Assembly: GCF_001729965.1 (NCBI RefSeq)
Contig: NZ_JRWK01000001.1
Coordinates: forward strand, 124,001 to 188,000
Reading direction: 5' to 3'
Source: Methanosphaera sp. WGK6
GTDB lineage: Archaea; Methanobacteriota; Methanobacteria; Methanobacteriales; Methanobacteriaceae
DNA length: 64,000 nt
The notes beneath the pieces are model-generated. The model saw only the letters and a program-made list of their open reading frames with translations, was not told the DNA's origin and made no database searches. This document shows, one piece after another, positions 17,470 through 27,397 of this stretch. Position 1 is the stretch's first letter, and each line of letters begins with the position of its first letter. The position numbers were made by a program, and so were the translations under genes.

Positions 17470-19493
17470 TTTATATGTTCACCAACATTTCCTTCAGTAG
17501 TTAAAAGTTCCATACTGTCTGTAGCAAGTAACATACCATTTGATTCTACACCGAATAATTTGGCTGGTTCAAGATTTGCAACAACTATTACTTTTCTATC
17601 TATGAGTTCTTCAGGATTATATCTTTTCGCAAGTCCTGCAACTACTTGTCTTATTTCGTCTCCTAAATCGACTTGTAATTTAAGTAGGTTTTTAGATCCA
17701 TCAATTCTTTCAGCTTCTTTTATTTGTCCAACAACTAATTGTACTTTTCCAAATTCATCTATACTAATTAAATCACTCATATTTTCATCTTCATTATTAT
17801 TTTCTGTGTTTTCAAGGGAATATAATTTATTTTTTTGCTCTTCTATTATTTTATCTTCAATTTTATTAAATAATGGTTTAGCTTTTTTAATTTCATGTCC
17901 TGCTTCTAAGAATTCTTTTGATTCAGTCCATGTTACTTTTGGTTCTCTATTTTCAAATTTCATAAATCCTTCAATATCTTCAACAGGCATACCTAAAATA
18001 TCTCTTATTTTTTGTGCTGATTCAGGGATGTAAGGTGTTAATAATATTGCTAATTTATAAACTAATTGATTGGATAGATAAATGCATGTTTTTGCACTTT
18101 CAGAATCTTCTTTCATAGCTTTCCATGGTTTTTTATCATTGAAGTACTTATTTGCTTCTTTAGTTAAAGCCATTATTTCTACTAATCCATCTCTGAATTT
18201 AAAATTTTCAATACAATCTGCTACTTTATCTGGTAATTCTTTGATTTTATTTTCAAATTCTTTATCTATTTCATCATAACTTCCAGGTTCAGGTAGTTTA
18301 CCTTCGAAAAATTTATTTGTAAATGTAAATGTTCTATGGATAAAATTTCCAAGATTATCTGTTAATTCATTATTAATTCTTCTTTGGAAGTCATCCCATG
18401 AGAAATCAGTATCTCTATTTAAAGGTGCATTGATAACCATGTAATATCTTAATAAATCACTATCAAATTGGTCAAGGAATTCTTTTACCCAAATAACCCA
18501 TCCTTTACTTGTTGACATTTTACGTCCTTCAAGAGATAAGTATCCTCCACCTACTACAGAGTAAGGTAGGTTCCATTCATGACCTAGGAGCATACTTGGC
18601 CAAAAAATTGTGTGGTGATAAATAATATCTTTTCCAATGAAGTGCACGGTTTTATCATCCCAGTATTCTTTCCAGTTGAGTCCATGTTTTTTAGCCCATG
18701 TTGCAGCGGAAGATTGATAACCTATAAATGCTTCTGCCCATACATATAATACTTTGTCTGTAACTCCTTCTAGGGGAACTGGAATTCCCCAATTCATGTC
18801 ACGGGTCATAATCCAATCTTTAAGGCCATCATTTAACCATTCTTTAGCAAAGTTTTTAACATTTTTAGGTAAATTTTCGTTATTATTAATCCATTGAGTT
18901 AATGGTTCTTCAAATTCATGTAATTTAAAGTAATATTGTTTTGATTGTTGTACGTGTGGAGTTCCATCACATATTAAGCAATGGGGTTCTTTAAGGTCAG
19001 TAGGATTCAGATGTCTTCCACATACTTCACATTGATCTCCTCTAGCTTCACTTTCGCAATGTGGACAGATTCCTTCCACATATCTATCTGGTAAGCTACG
19101 TTTACAAGTATCACAGTATAATTGGTCAATGATTTTTTCATAAATATATCCTTTATTATAAAGGTCTTTGAAGAAATCTTGTGCCATTTCATAATGTAAT
19201 TCATCCGTTGTTCTTCTAAAGCTATCTAATGAAATATTACATGCCTTAAGATCATTTCCAATTAATTCGTGATAAACATCAGTAATATCTTTAGGACTTT
19301 TATTTTCTTGTTCAGCTCTCACTGCAATAGGAGTTCCATGTTCATCAGTAGAACATACCATTACAGTATCCACTCCATTCATTCTATTATATCTAGCATA
19401 TATATCTGCTGGAATGTATGTGGAACGTAGGTGTCCTAGATGGCAAGGACCGTTTGCATAAGGTAATGCACATGATATAAATAATTTACTCAT
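17466..19493 (-). CDS. metG: Methionyl-tRNA synthetase
   Basis: About 675 residues, class I synthetase that charges tRNA-Met. The HIGH-type motif is HLGH near residue 17, and the KMSKS-type motif is KMSTSKG near residue 325. Two zinc knuckles (CDTCKRS...CPHC and CEVCG...CLICDG) lie in the connective peptide, the archaeal four-cysteine-pair arrangement. The C-terminal ~110 residues form a Trbp111/EMAPII-like tRNA-binding domain after a charged linker. I start at the ATG at 19493, with GGAG nine bases upstream; the alternative ATG at 19508 has no binding site. DUF530 follows with a 4-bp overlap. Confidence 0.97.
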   Translation of the reverse strand: MSKLFISCALPYANGPCHLGHLRSTYIPADIYARYNRMNGVDTVMVCSTDEHGTPIAVRAEQENKSPKDITDVYHELIGNDLKACNISLDSFRRTTDELHYEMAQDFFKDLYNKGYIYEKIIDQLYCDTCKRSLPDRYVEGICPHCESEARGDQCEVCGRHLNPTDLKEPHCLICDGTPHVQQSKQYYFKLHEFEEPLTQWINNNENLPKNVKNFAKEWLNDGLKDWIMTRDMNWGIPVPLEGVTDKVLYVWAEAFIGYQSSAATWAKKHGLNWKEYWDDKTVHFIGKDIIYHHTIFWPSMLLGHEWNLPYSVVGGGYLSLEGRKMSTSKGWVIWVKEFLDQFDSDLLRYYMVINAPLNRDTDFSWDDFQRRINNELTDNLGNFIHRTFTFTNKFFEGKLPEPGSYDEIDKEFENKIKELPDKVADCIENFKFRDGLVEIMALTKEANKYFNDKKPWKAMKEDSESAKTCIYLSNQLVYKLAILLTPYIPESAQKIRDILGMPVEDIEGFMKFENREPKVTWTESKEFLEAGHEIKKAKPLFNKIEDKIIEEQKNKLYSLENTENNNEDENMSDLISIDEFGKVQLVVGQIKEAERIDGSKNLLKLQVDLGDEIRQVVAGLAKRYNPEELIDRKVIVVANLEPAKLFGVESNGMLLATDSMELLTTEGNVGEHIK

Positions 19494-19584
19494 TTTTTTA
19501 TTCTCCATACTTATTTTTCATATTAGTTTTAATAATGCTGATATTCCACAATTTCTTACTTATATTGTCTATCTATTATTAAAT

Positions 19585-19601
19585 TCAACATGGGATGTTG
19601 A
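19585..19601. promoter_or_regulatory. Perfect inverted repeat upstream of metG
   Basis: TCAACAT (19585-19591) and ATGTTGA (19595-19601) around GGG. On the metG strand it lies upstream of a TATA-like AATATAAG, so it could be an operator for metG. Equally it may be a chance short palindrome in AT-rich spacer. Confidence 0.25.
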
Positions 19602-19737
19602 TTATTATTACTTGAACTACATGATTTGTTTAATAAAAGATAATTAATATTTATTTATGATATTACTCATTTATTTATTTTTCTTGATGATTTTTTTCAT
19701 CATGTTTCTTAAAATAATATAAATTATTACTATGATG

Positions 19738-19761
19738 CATGATAGATAGTATACTATCATG
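19738..19761 (+). promoter_or_regulatory. Nested palindromes covering the priL start codon
   Basis: CATGATAG (19738-19745) and CTATCATG (19754-19761) form 8-bp arms with an 8-nt spacer, and the perfect 12-bp palindrome ATAGTATACTAT (19746-19757) overlaps them. The right arm contains the priL ATG. A TATA-like AATAATATAAATTATT lies 15-30 nt upstream, so the element spans the likely transcription start to the first codon. No ribosome-binding site is visible. Confidence 0.4.
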
Positions 19762-21123
19762 ATAAAAAATTCCTTTATAAATCCATTTAGTAATGATGCT
19801 AAAGAAATTGTAAGTAATCTTGGACAAATTGAAAATTTAGATAAAGAAAATGAAACTCTTATTACAATCATAAATTATACAAGAGGACAACTATTTGGTC
19901 ATGAAATGAATTTGCCAAAAACATTAAAACAATTGGCAGAAAAGAAATTTGAATGGTTTTTATCCAAAAAATCAGATAAATTCAATGATAAAGAATATGA
20001 ATACTTATTTAATCCAGAAATATATGAATATGATATTGTTTCTTTTTATTTATTATGTCAAGCAGTTGCAATAGGTTTTGGTCCAGATAGTCGTGAAGCT
20101 AAACAAGTTGTTGAATTAGAAAGGGATTTAATTGATCAACGATTAGAAAGACTCAAAGCAGAACCTAATGATTTTCAATCTAATTTTCTTAGAACCACAT
20201 TAAATCAATTAATTGATACTAATAATATTTATTGGACTGATTTAAAAGATGTAATAGAAATGGGTGAATTTGATTTAAATAATCTTCTTCTTTCTCAAGG
20301 AAGATTAATAATTGAATATGAAGATTTTATTGAAGAATATGGTGATTTAATTCAACATAGGGATCCCCGGTCTATGTATGAAGTAACAGGTGGGCTTGAT
20401 TTTAAATCTAAATTATTAAAAAGTATAATAATGTTACATACTAAACAATATATCCAAACAGTAGCCAAAATGGCTGAAAGGATGGTTGAACCAAATCCAT
20501 TAATGGATAATTTGGCAAAAAATCTAAAAAAAATCCAAGAAAAAGCCCAAGAACAAAAATATGGTTCAAGAGGAAAAAGTACATTTAATGATAATCAACC
20601 TGTGTCCTATGAAATAGAAGCATTTCCTCCATGTGTTAGAAAATGTATGCAGGGAATTAAAAGTGGAGGGCGTAACGATGCTATAGTATTATTTTTAACA
20701 CCATTCATATCATATGCACGTTTGTATCCTGGAATATTTTCTGAGGATAAAAATATGAAAATATCTGAAGTAGATCATTCTTTGGATATAACATTAAATG
20801 AGGTAATCCCTATGATATATGATGCAGCAGAAGCCTGTAGTCCTCCATTATTTAAGGATCAACCTCAAGAAAAAATAAATATAAATTCAAAGTTAGGTTT
20901 TGGGATGCATTCTGATTTAAAAATAGACCATGAAGGTGAAACGCAGTGGTACACACCAATGAGTTGTGAAAAAATTAAATTACACATGTCTAATTTATGT
21001 ACACCAAATGTGGATTGTAAAAAAATAGGAAATCCTCTAACTTACTACAATCGTAAACGAAAACTAATGAAACGAAATAATAAACATAATAGCTCACAGC
21101 AGGTGAATAATAATGGAAATTAA
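19759..21123 (+). CDS. priL: DNA primase large subunit
   Basis: 454 residues. PriL partners PriS to make RNA/DNA primers for replication, and its C-terminal half binds a [4Fe-4S] cluster. Candidate ligands are the cysteine in FPPCVRKC and those in [14 protein letters not shown] and VDC, with the conserved NPLTYY at the end of the domain. The N-terminal domain is helical and charged. The last 11 bases overlap priS, so the subunits are translated together. The ATG lies inside a palindrome and lacks a ribosome-binding site, which may mean a leaderless or regulated start. Confidence 0.94.
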   Translation: MIKNSFINPFSNDAKEIVSNLGQIENLDKENETLITIINYTRGQLFGHEMNLPKTLKQLAEKKFEWFLSKKSDKFNDKEYEYLFNPEIYEYDIVSFYLLCQAVAIGFGPDSREAKQVVELERDLIDQRLERLKAEPNDFQSNFLRTTLNQLIDTNNIYWTDLKDVIEMGEFDLNNLLLSQGRLIIEYEDFIEEYGDLIQHRDPRSMYEVTGGLDFKSKLLKSIIMLHTKQYIQTVAKMAERMVEPNPLMDNLAKNLKKIQEKAQEQKYGSRGKSTFNDNQPVSYEIEAFPPCVRKCMQGIKSGGRNDAIVLFLTPFISYARLYPGIFSEDKNMKISEVDHSLDITLNEVIPMIYDAAEACSPPLFKDQPQEKININSKLGFGMHSDLKIDHEGETQWYTPMSCEKIKLHMSNLCTPNVDCKKIGNPLTYYNRKRKLMKRNNKHNSSQQVNNNGN

Positions 21124-22087
21124 ACTACAACCTGCAACAAATTATGAACGTAAAAGATTCTATAAAGAAGAATGGAATGTGAAACAGGTTCCTGATTTTA
21201 TAATAGATTCATTAACAAGTAGAGAATTTGGATTTGATCATTATGGGCAAGGACCTAATGATAGGTATAAAATATTTCCAGATGCTTTGAGATTAAAACG
21301 ATTTATGAAAGTAAAACAACCATTTGCAGCATACTGTTCTGTTGCTTTTTATGATAAACCAAAACAAAGAAAAGGATGGAAACAATCTGAATTAGTATTT
21401 GATGTTGATGCAAAAGATGTGCCTATAAGAACATGTGATTGTAAAGAAGGAGAAGTATGTGATAAATGTCTAAACCAGGCAAAAGATATAGTTTTAATGA
21501 TAAAAGATGTGCTTAAAGAAGATTTAGGTTTAAAAAATATAAATATGATTTATTCTGGAAGAGGATATCATGTAAGGGTTCTTGATGAATCTGTAATGAC
21601 ATCTTCCAGTGATCTTAGAGGTCAAATAGTTCAATATGTAATTGGTGCAAAAGAACCCGATTTATCTAATTCAATGGGATTTACTAATTTACAACACTTC
21701 ATAATACCTTATGGATATTCTAAAAATTTCACAAAATGGTCAAAATACACAATATTACATTTAAATGAAAAATCAAAATTAGATAATGTTAATGTAAAAT
21801 TATTAAAAGATACTTTGAAATTTAGATATTTCTTAGAAGATGATCAATGGGGAATGTTTAGGGGAAATATTGGTCCTATACGTTTTAATAAATTAATAAG
21901 TGCAGTTGCAAGAACAAATATGTCAATTACAGATACTAAGGTTTCAATAGATTTAAAACGTATTCTAAGATTACCTTCAACATTACATTCAAAAGTAAGT
22001 ATGAAATCAACCTTAATTAAAAATATTGAAACATTTGATCCATTTGATGATGCAGTTCCTCAATTTGTATATGAACGTAAAGATTAA
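21113..22087 (+). CDS. priS: DNA primase catalytic (small) subunit
   Basis: 324 residues of the archaeal/eukaryotic primase family. The catalytic carboxylates are in [10 protein letters not shown], and the [12 protein letters not shown] motif with the histidine binds nucleotide triphosphate. A zinc knuckle lies between them: [18 protein letters not shown] sits six bases before the ATG, inside priL. The stop codon overlaps by four bases the convergent stop of the CCA-adding enzyme gene, so the two transcripts are complementary at their 3' ends. Function in primer synthesis is well supported. Confidence 0.96.
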   Translation: MEIKLQPATNYERKRFYKEEWNVKQVPDFIIDSLTSREFGFDHYGQGPNDRYKIFPDALRLKRFMKVKQPFAAYCSVAFYDKPKQRKGWKQSELVFDVDAKDVPIRTCDCKEGEVCDKCLNQAKDIVLMIKDVLKEDLGLKNINMIYSGRGYHVRVLDESVMTSSSDLRGQIVQYVIGAKEPDLSNSMGFTNLQHFIIPYGYSKNFTKWSKYTILHLNEKSKLDNVNVKLLKDTLKFRYFLEDDQWGMFRGNIGPIRFNKLISAVARTNMSITDTKVSIDLKRILRLPSTLHSKVSMKSTLIKNIETFDPFDDAVPQFVYERKD

Positions 22088-23463
22088 CGTTCTAATTTGA
22101 AGTTAGGATATAAGTGCATGTAAATATTAGATAAATCTTCAGTGTTTTCACTTTTAATATATTCTGTAACTTCTTCGAAGAAATATTTATTTAATATTTC
22201 TTCTTTTATATTTTTTCCAAGTTTTAATATACTCATATTTTCTTTTTTAAATATGTTTGTAATCATGTCTTGAACTGTAATATATTTGCGGTTAGTTAAT
22301 GAAATCCATTTATTATTATGAATATAAGCATTAGGGTACTTATTCTTGAAATTAATACTATTATTAGCATCTTGAACTAATGGGCCATGATGTATTTTAA
22401 CATTAGATAATTTATCTACTTCATATTCTAGAAGAATATGTGCTACATTATCGGAACTAATATAATATCCCTTTTCAAGTAATCGGAAATCATACATTTT
22501 TGAAACTTTTTCTAATGATTTCATGGTTTTATTTACTTGAGGATAAATAACATCTGTAGGTAATTTTGGAACATTAAATGATAATACATAACATTTCGTC
22601 TGTCTTTTATTAAATTCATGGATTATTTCATCAACACTTGTTTTAACATGTTTATCTTCAAAATAATCTTCACTTGGATTTTTAAGATAATTTCTTGAAG
22701 CTACTATGAATTCAGAGAATTTTTGCATAGATAATGCTGCTGCTACATTTCTATTTTTATCCACGGGGTCAATCACGATTAAAGGATCTTTATAATTAGA
22801 GCAAGTACCATACTCTTCTAAATCTATTTCAAATTTGTTATGCCAGTTATTTGCAGCATTAGTTATAACATTTTCAAATGTATGGTACTCTAGAATTAAT
22901 AATTCACAAAGATATCCAGAAAATCCACTAACTTTATAATTTGCACCATATGTATTTATTGATGACATAAATTTCTTAAGAAGTAGTACTTGATCTGCCT
23001 CTTCATCAGTTAAATGACTTTGAACATAATCTGTATGGAGTATAGTTCTATCTACTGCGGATTTAAGTTCATTAGCATCTTTAATATTATAACAAGGTAC
23101 AAAATCAACTTCAAATCCATCAATTAAACCTGTAATATAGGGGTGTGAAGCATATCTTTTTTCAGATTCTCCACCTACAACGTTAATACAGTATTGTCCA
23201 AATTCTAATCCATATTCTTTAAGTTCTTCTTCGGAATAATCTAAGGGAAATGTCATAAAGATATCAAAGTCTGCTTTATCAATAAGTGATGTTTTCTTAG
23301 CCATAGATCCTACAAGTCTACAATCTATTGTTACATTTTTTTCTTTAGCATAATCTAGGATAATATTTCGAAGTTTATCTGAAAAACTAAGTAATACTTT
23401 TCGTTCTTCTTCGGATGGTTTTATGGAATTTAATATTTGATTATATATAATATCACCTTGCAT
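22084..23463 (-). CDS. cca: CCA-adding tRNA nucleotidyltransferase (archaeal class I)
   Basis: 459 residues, near the usual archaeal length. It adds CCA to tRNA 3' ends without a template. The nucleotidyltransferase motif is [22 protein letters not shown] near residues 47-68 with the DxD metal ligands, and a third acidic position is [39 protein letters not shown] is the conserved central helix set. AGGTGAT lies before the ATG. The tRNA-Cys gene in this window does not encode CCA, which fits the need for this enzyme. Confidence 0.95.
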   Translation of the reverse strand: MQGDIIYNQILNSIKPSEEERKVLLSFSDKLRNIILDYAKEKNVTIDCRLVGSMAKKTSLIDKADFDIFMTFPLDYSEEELKEYGLEFGQYCINVVGGESEKRYASHPYITGLIDGFEVDFVPCYNIKDANELKSAVDRTILHTDYVQSHLTDEEADQVLLLKKFMSSINTYGANYKVSGFSGYLCELLILEYHTFENVITNAANNWHNKFEIDLEEYGTCSNYKDPLIVIDPVDKNRNVAAALSMQKFSEFIVASRNYLKNPSEDYFEDKHVKTSVDEIIHEFNKRQTKCYVLSFNVPKLPTDVIYPQVNKTMKSLEKVSKMYDFRLLEKGYYISSDNVAHILLEYEVDKLSNVKIHHGPLVQDANNSINFKNKYPNAYIHNNKWISLTNRKYITVQDMITNIFKKENMSILKLGKNIKEEILNKYFFEEVTEYIKSENTEDLSNIYMHLYPNFKLER

Positions 23464-23520
23464 ATTATTGAAATTAGTTTTTAAAATAATGTTTATAAAA
23501 AAAGTAGAAATAAGAAAATA

Positions 23521-24096
23521 TTATATTTTCTTAGCACTTACGATTGTAATAGGATTCAATGCTTTCATCATTACTCCACGTTCAAGTACAGTTCCTCGTG
23601 ATACATTTATAGTAACAACTTCTGGTTCTGCACCTAATTCTTTTAACATATGGACACTATCTGTAGCAGTTTCTAATACAATTGAAGTGATGATGATACG
23701 TCCTCCGACAGGTAGTTTAAGATATCCTGTTTCAATAATGTTATCTAGATTACCGCCACTTCCTCCAATCATGAGTTTGGTGAAGTCTTCAATTTCATCA
23801 AGTGCTTTTAATCCTTCTTCTTCAATCAATTCTACTTTGTTTTGAAGTCCAAATTTTTCAAGATTTTGACGTGTTGTAGTAATAGCATCAGGATTCATGT
23901 CAATACTATATACTTTTTTGGCACGTTTTGCAAATTCGAGAGTTAAACCACCAGTTCCACATCCAACATCAACAACAACATCTTCATCAGTTAATCTAAC
24001 TTTACTAATTACTAATGCGCGTATTTCTTCTTTTGTAGGTCCTGGAACTTTTTTTGTTTTCATGAATTCATCATCAGGTGTTATTTCGAAATACAT
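23521..24096 (-). CDS. cbiT: Cobalt-precorrin C15-methyltransferase (decarboxylating) CbiT
   Basis: 191 residues. CbiT methylates C15 and removes the acetate carboxyl in anaerobic corrin synthesis. The N-terminal PDDEFMKTKKVPGPTKEEIRAL is the family signature, and SAM-binding VVVDVGCGTGGLTLEFA follows; IGGSGGNLDNII is also typical of CbiT. GGAG precedes the ATG. With cbiD at 35251-36351 it shows that the organism makes its own corrinoids, needed for methanol- and methyl-transfer enzymes; the other cbi genes are not nearby. Confidence 0.93.
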   Translation of the reverse strand: MYFEITPDDEFMKTKKVPGPTKEEIRALVISKVRLTDEDVVVDVGCGTGGLTLEFAKRAKKVYSIDMNPDAITTTRQNLEKFGLQNKVELIEEEGLKALDEIEDFTKLMIGGSGGNLDNIIETGYLKLPVGGRIIITSIVLETATDSVHMLKELGAEPEVVTINVSRGTVLERGVMMKALNPITIVSAKKI

Positions 24097-24132
24097 ATAA
24101 AGTCTCCTAAATTATTATCTTGTTATATAATG

Positions 24133-24687
24133 CTATTGTTTCCATTTATTAAATAAATTATTATCAATATTTAATATGTCTAAAATTTTTCCTAATATAA
24201 AATTGATTTGTTCATCAATATTTTGTGGTTTATGATAGAATCCGGGCATTGCAGGTAAGATAATTCCACCTTCTTTACTTATTGTTAACATGTTTTCTAG
24301 GTGGATTGTTCTAAGTGGTGTTTCTCGTGGTACTATTATAAGTGTTCTTCTTTCTTTTAATGTTACATCAGCAACCCTTGTTATTGAATTGTCTGCATAA
24401 CCATTACTGATTGCAGATAATGTTTTCATACTTGTTGGTATTATGATTGTAGCATCAAATTTGAATGAACCACTGTTTATTATAGCATTGAGATCTTTTT
24501 CTTCATAATTAAAATTAGCTATAGATTTGACGTTATCTACTGTGTATTCTGTTTCATATTCAATTATATCTTTAGCTATAGTTGATATCACGAGATGAGT
24601 TTCAATTCTTTCTTTTTTTAATTCTTCAAGTAATCTAATTCCATAAATTACTCCACTAGCTCCAGTTATACAAACAACAATCTTCAT
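24133..24687 (-). CDS. ubiX: UbiX-family flavin prenyltransferase
   Basis: About 184 residues of the UbiX/Pad1 flavoprotein family, which prenylates FMN to make the cofactor of UbiD decarboxylases. The N-terminal VVCITGASGVIYGIRLLEEL binds the FMN phosphate. A central SIKTLSAI-like segment appears as SMKTLSAISNGY, and VVPRETPLRTIHLENM is the conserved prenyl-binding stretch. In methanogens UbiD homologues act in several pathways; the partner is not in this window. I start at the ATG at 24687, which gives the usual MKIVV N-terminus and has GTGAT four bases upstream; GTG and ATG codons lie just ahead. Gene order suggests co-transcription with thpR. Confidence 0.9.
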   Translation of the reverse strand: MKIVVCITGASGVIYGIRLLEELKKERIETHLVISTIAKDIIEYETEYTVDNVKSIANFNYEEKDLNAIINSGSFKFDATIIIPTSMKTLSAISNGYADNSITRVADVTLKERRTLIIVPRETPLRTIHLENMLTISKEGGIILPAMPGFYHKPQNIDEQINFILGKILDILNIDNNLFNKWKQ

Positions 24688-24696
24688 TTTCATCAC

Positions 24697-25251
24697 TTAT
24701 AAATTAAATTCTGCTTCTGTTTTATAAATAGGACCATTTGGCGTGAGTTGACTTGATTTAAGACAAATTTTACTTACTTCCATTTTACCATGATAATTAT
24801 ATTGAATATTATTTAATGTTTCTGTTAATTTAGTAATATTTTTAATCTCTTTCACACGTCCTATTGTTATGTGAGGAATAATATTTCGTTCTTTTTTAAA
24901 TCCTATTTTGTTAAATGAGTCATCTAATTCTTTTATAATATTGATTGTATTTTTATTTTTATCTTTAGCTCCGGTCCATATAACTTTAGGATGTGTAATA
25001 TTAGGAAATGTTCCTATTTTAGCTAATTTTAATGTATATGGATTATAATGAGGTGTTGTTTGGTTAATAAGGTTAGTTATTTGTTTTTGTTTTCTTTCAT
25101 TAATATCTCCAAAGAATTTAAGTGTTAAGTGTAAATTTTCATTTTCAACATATTTGATTTGGGCACTTTCTGATTCTTGGAGTATTTGCTGTGTTTTATT
25201 AATATTTGTTTTTAAATAGTCATTTAATTCAATAGCTAAAAAGGCACGCAT
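24697..25251 (-). CDS. thpR: RNA 2',3'-cyclic phosphodiesterase (ThpR/LigT)
   Basis: 184 residues of the 2H phosphoesterase family. The two catalytic HxT motifs are HLTLKF near residue 42 and HITIGRV near residue 127. The N-terminal MRAFLAIEL start is typical. The enzyme opens 2',3'-cyclic phosphates at RNA ends, and homologues can join tRNA halves in vitro. It directly precedes the flavin prenyltransferase gene with about ten bases between them. GGGAGATG lies in front of the ATG. Physiological substrate in archaea is not settled. Confidence 0.92.
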   Translation of the reverse strand: MRAFLAIELNDYLKTNINKTQQILQESESAQIKYVENENLHLTLKFFGDINERKQKQITNLINQTTPHYNPYTLKLAKIGTFPNITHPKVIWTGAKDKNKNTINIIKELDDSFNKIGFKKERNIIPHITIGRVKEIKNITKLTETLNNIQYNYHGKMEVSKICLKSSQLTPNGPIYKTEAEFNL

Positions 25252-25280
25252 AAATACATCTCCCTTATAAATTCAAAAAT

Positions 25281-25312
25281 AAAAAAAAAGGTTGACAGAG
25301 TTAATCTATCAA
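25281..25312 (-). terminator. Hairpin plus oligo-T terminator after the dehydroquinate synthase gene
   Basis: Read on the minus strand: arms TTGATAGA and TCTGTCAA (one G-U pair, 8 bp) around a 5-nt loop, followed by nine T residues (the A-run at 25281-25289). It sits between the end of the 3-dehydroquinate synthase gene and thpR. Archaeal termination mainly needs the T-run, so the hairpin may only assist. Confidence 0.6.
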
Positions 25313-25336
25313 TAAAAAAAGAGGTTGTTTTAAAAA

Positions 25337-26416
25337 TTATTTTTCAATAATTTGCTCTTCAATTGCCATTCCAAAATGTCTTGCACCTTCACTGAAGTAT
25401 GCAAGAAGTTTATCTCCAACAGCTAATTTTGCTACAGAAATAGGTTCACCCTTATCAGTTACAAGTCTGATGGTTTCAGCATTTTGTACTAATGTTCTTA
25501 TTTTTACTCCTTCATATTCTGCTTCAATGAGTAATAATGGACGTTTTTCTATTTTCACACGGCCGACTATTGCTGTTGTAGCTTCACCTTTAGCATTCAC
25601 TGTAAGAACTTCATCACCAGCTTCTAATTCAGAAAGATATCTAGTTTTGTTTCCTGGTGTCATTACATATGCTTGTACAGGACCTGCATTTACTCTAAAT
25701 GGTCTTGCAGCAACATATTCACTTTCTATGCTTTCACTATGTACGAGGAATAATCCTGTTGCAAATGATCCAATAAGTATGCCTTCTCCAATGTTCATCA
25801 TTGAACAAGTATCGACACATGCTCGGTCACCAATACCTACTGGTTCTACTTTTGTGACAGTAGCTATTTTCAAATCAAAGGTTTCTTTTGATGTTTTTTC
25901 AATTAGTTCGCCTAATTTTCTTATTTCTTTTCCATCATTTGAAGAAAGAAGTACTCCATCAGAACCATGTTCCATAGTTTCAAGAGCTAGTTTTGCTTCT
26001 TCATATGTTGCTACATCAACCATTATCTTAGAGTTACGGTTTTGAAGGCTAGCGATAATATTTTCAAGAGGAATAACTTTCCAATTTTTACCTTTTAATA
26101 TAACATAGTCTGCAACAGTTCCTAATTTAGAAACTAATTCTTCATCAGATTTGTTATTAATTTCTACATATGCAGCTACTTCTTTACCTTTTGCTTGTGC
26201 TTTTCTAACATCTGCTACAGTTACTTTTTCATTAATTCCAAGTAATGTTATTGCAGAATCATCTTTGTCAGAAATTATGGAAACATTACCTAATTCTTTG
26301 ATAGTATCTGCATTATCAAAATCCATAATATATTCAAATCCTGATTCTAATGCATGTACTATAGCATCTTTACGATCATTCCATGTACCATTTGGTCTTA
26401 TCCATGCAAATTTCAT
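25337..26416 (-). CDS. 3-dehydroquinate synthase II (archaeal, AroB')
   Basis: 359 residues of the archaeal-type enzyme (MJ1249 family), unrelated to bacterial AroB. It uses NAD+ to convert 2-amino-3,7-dideoxy-D-threo-hept-6-ulosonate to 3-dehydroquinate. Signature stretches are the N-terminal FAWIRPNGTWNDRK and the conserved IGDRACVDTCSMMNIGEG block, followed by VHSESIESEYVAARPFRVNAGPV. It follows the gene for the previous pathway step by 13 nt, so they form an operon. A terminator hairpin follows the gene. Shikimate kinase and chorismate mutase are 10 kb away. Confidence 0.96.
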   Translation of the reverse strand: MKFAWIRPNGTWNDRKDAIVHALESGFEYIMDFDNADTIKELGNVSIISDKDDSAITLLGINEKVTVADVRKAQAKGKEVAAYVEINNKSDEELVSKLGTVADYVILKGKNWKVIPLENIIASLQNRNSKIMVDVATYEEAKLALETMEHGSDGVLLSSNDGKEIRKLGELIEKTSKETFDLKIATVTKVEPVGIGDRACVDTCSMMNIGEGILIGSFATGLFLVHSESIESEYVAARPFRVNAGPVQAYVMTPGNKTRYLSELEAGDEVLTVNAKGEATTAIVGRVKIEKRPLLLIEAEYEGVKIRTLVQNAETIRLVTDKGEPISVAKLAVGDKLLAYFSEGARHFGMAIEEQIIEK

Positions 26417-26429
26417 ATTGTTACTTCCC

Positions 26430-27224
26430 TTATTGTTTTAATATTTCTAGTGCTTCATCAGGACTTGCTTTGTTATGAATTACTTCAACAAGTGCTCTTG
26501 TCATTTTTTCAGGGTCTTTTGCTTGGAATACATTTCTACCGAAAGCTACTCCTGCTCCACCAACACTTATAGCATCATATACCATTTCAAATAATTGTCT
26601 TTCGGTTTCAATTTTAGGACCACCTGCAATTATAACTGGTACTGGACATCCATCTACCACTTCTTTGAATGTATCAGGATCTCCTGTGTAATTTGTTTTC
26701 ACAATATCTGCACCTAGTTCTGCACCTACACGTGCGGATAATTTAACTACTTCAGGGTCATGTTCATTTTCAATTTTTGGACCTCTTGGGTACATCATTG
26801 CAAGTAAAGGTATTCCCCATTCATCACATTCTTCTGCTATCATACCAGTTGTTTGTAACATTTCAGGTTCTTTTTCTGAACCTACATTTACATGTACGCT
26901 TACAGCATCTGCACCAAGTTGTAATGCTTTTTTAACACTTGTAACTTGTACTTTGTGGTATGGATCAATACCTACATCTGTACTTGCAGATAAGTGTACT
27001 ATTAATCCGATATCGCTACCGTATCCTCTGTGCCCATTGGTTACCATACCTTTATGCATTAAAACTGCATTTGCTCCACCATTTGCTACTGCATCAATTG
27101 TTTTTGTCATGTTTATAAGTCCAGGAATAGGTCCTCCTGAGATTCCATGATCCATAGGTGCAATAATACATTTTCCTGTTTTACGGTTAATGATTCGTTC
27201 TAATCTAATTTTCTTTCCAATCAT
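26430..27224 (-). CDS. 2-amino-3,7-dideoxy-D-threo-hept-6-ulosonate synthase (AroA')
   Basis: 264 residues, class I aldolase of the DhnA family that starts archaeal aromatic amino acid synthesis from aspartate semialdehyde and a deoxyketohexose phosphate. Conserved sequences are [15 protein letters not shown] near residue 22, the substrate-lysine region in [11 protein letters not shown], and VIIAGGPK near the C-terminus. AGAGGAA precedes the ATG, and a TATA-like element is 42-58 nt upstream. Its aspartate-semialdehyde substrate would come from the asd product of the lysine operon in this window. Confidence 0.95.
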   Translation of the reverse strand: MIGKKIRLERIINRKTGKCIIAPMDHGISGGPIPGLINMTKTIDAVANGGANAVLMHKGMVTNGHRGYGSDIGLIVHLSASTDVGIDPYHKVQVTSVKKALQLGADAVSVHVNVGSEKEPEMLQTTGMIAEECDEWGIPLLAMMYPRGPKIENEHDPEVVKLSARVGAELGADIVKTNYTGDPDTFKEVVDGCPVPVIIAGGPKIETERQLFEMVYDAISVGGAGVAFGRNVFQAKDPEKMTRALVEVIHNKASPDEALEILKQ

Positions 27225-27265
27225 GTTATTCCTCTTTTTATTAATTTCATAGTCTTTGATGACAA

Positions 27266-27277
27266 GTTTTTATATTG
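27266..27277 (-). promoter_or_regulatory. TATA-box promoter for the archaeal shikimate-entry operon
   Basis: CAATATAAAAAC on the minus strand, an archaeal TATA-type element with A-rich flank, 42-53 nt upstream of the synthase ATG at 27224. Start of transcription would be about 25 nt downstream. No palindrome was seen beside it. Confidence 0.45.
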
Positions 27278-27397
27278 AAAAATTTATTTTTTTTTATTTA
27301 TGTTTTATTATTTGCATTTTGTTCTTTAAACACTTTGTTAATTTTATAATTGTTTCAATTCTATTTTTTCTAATGTTTATTAGTGTAACTTTTTAAT

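Noticed and set aside
17560-18279. Open frames on the plus strand inside metG
   Set aside because: Antisense to a clear methionyl-tRNA synthetase with all motifs; the proteins are Ser/Leu/Ile-rich mirror translations with no binding sites.
25470-26441. Open frames on the plus strand opposite the dehydroquinate synthase gene
   Set aside because: Shadow frames caused by regular codon use in the real gene; no start signals and no recognisable domains.
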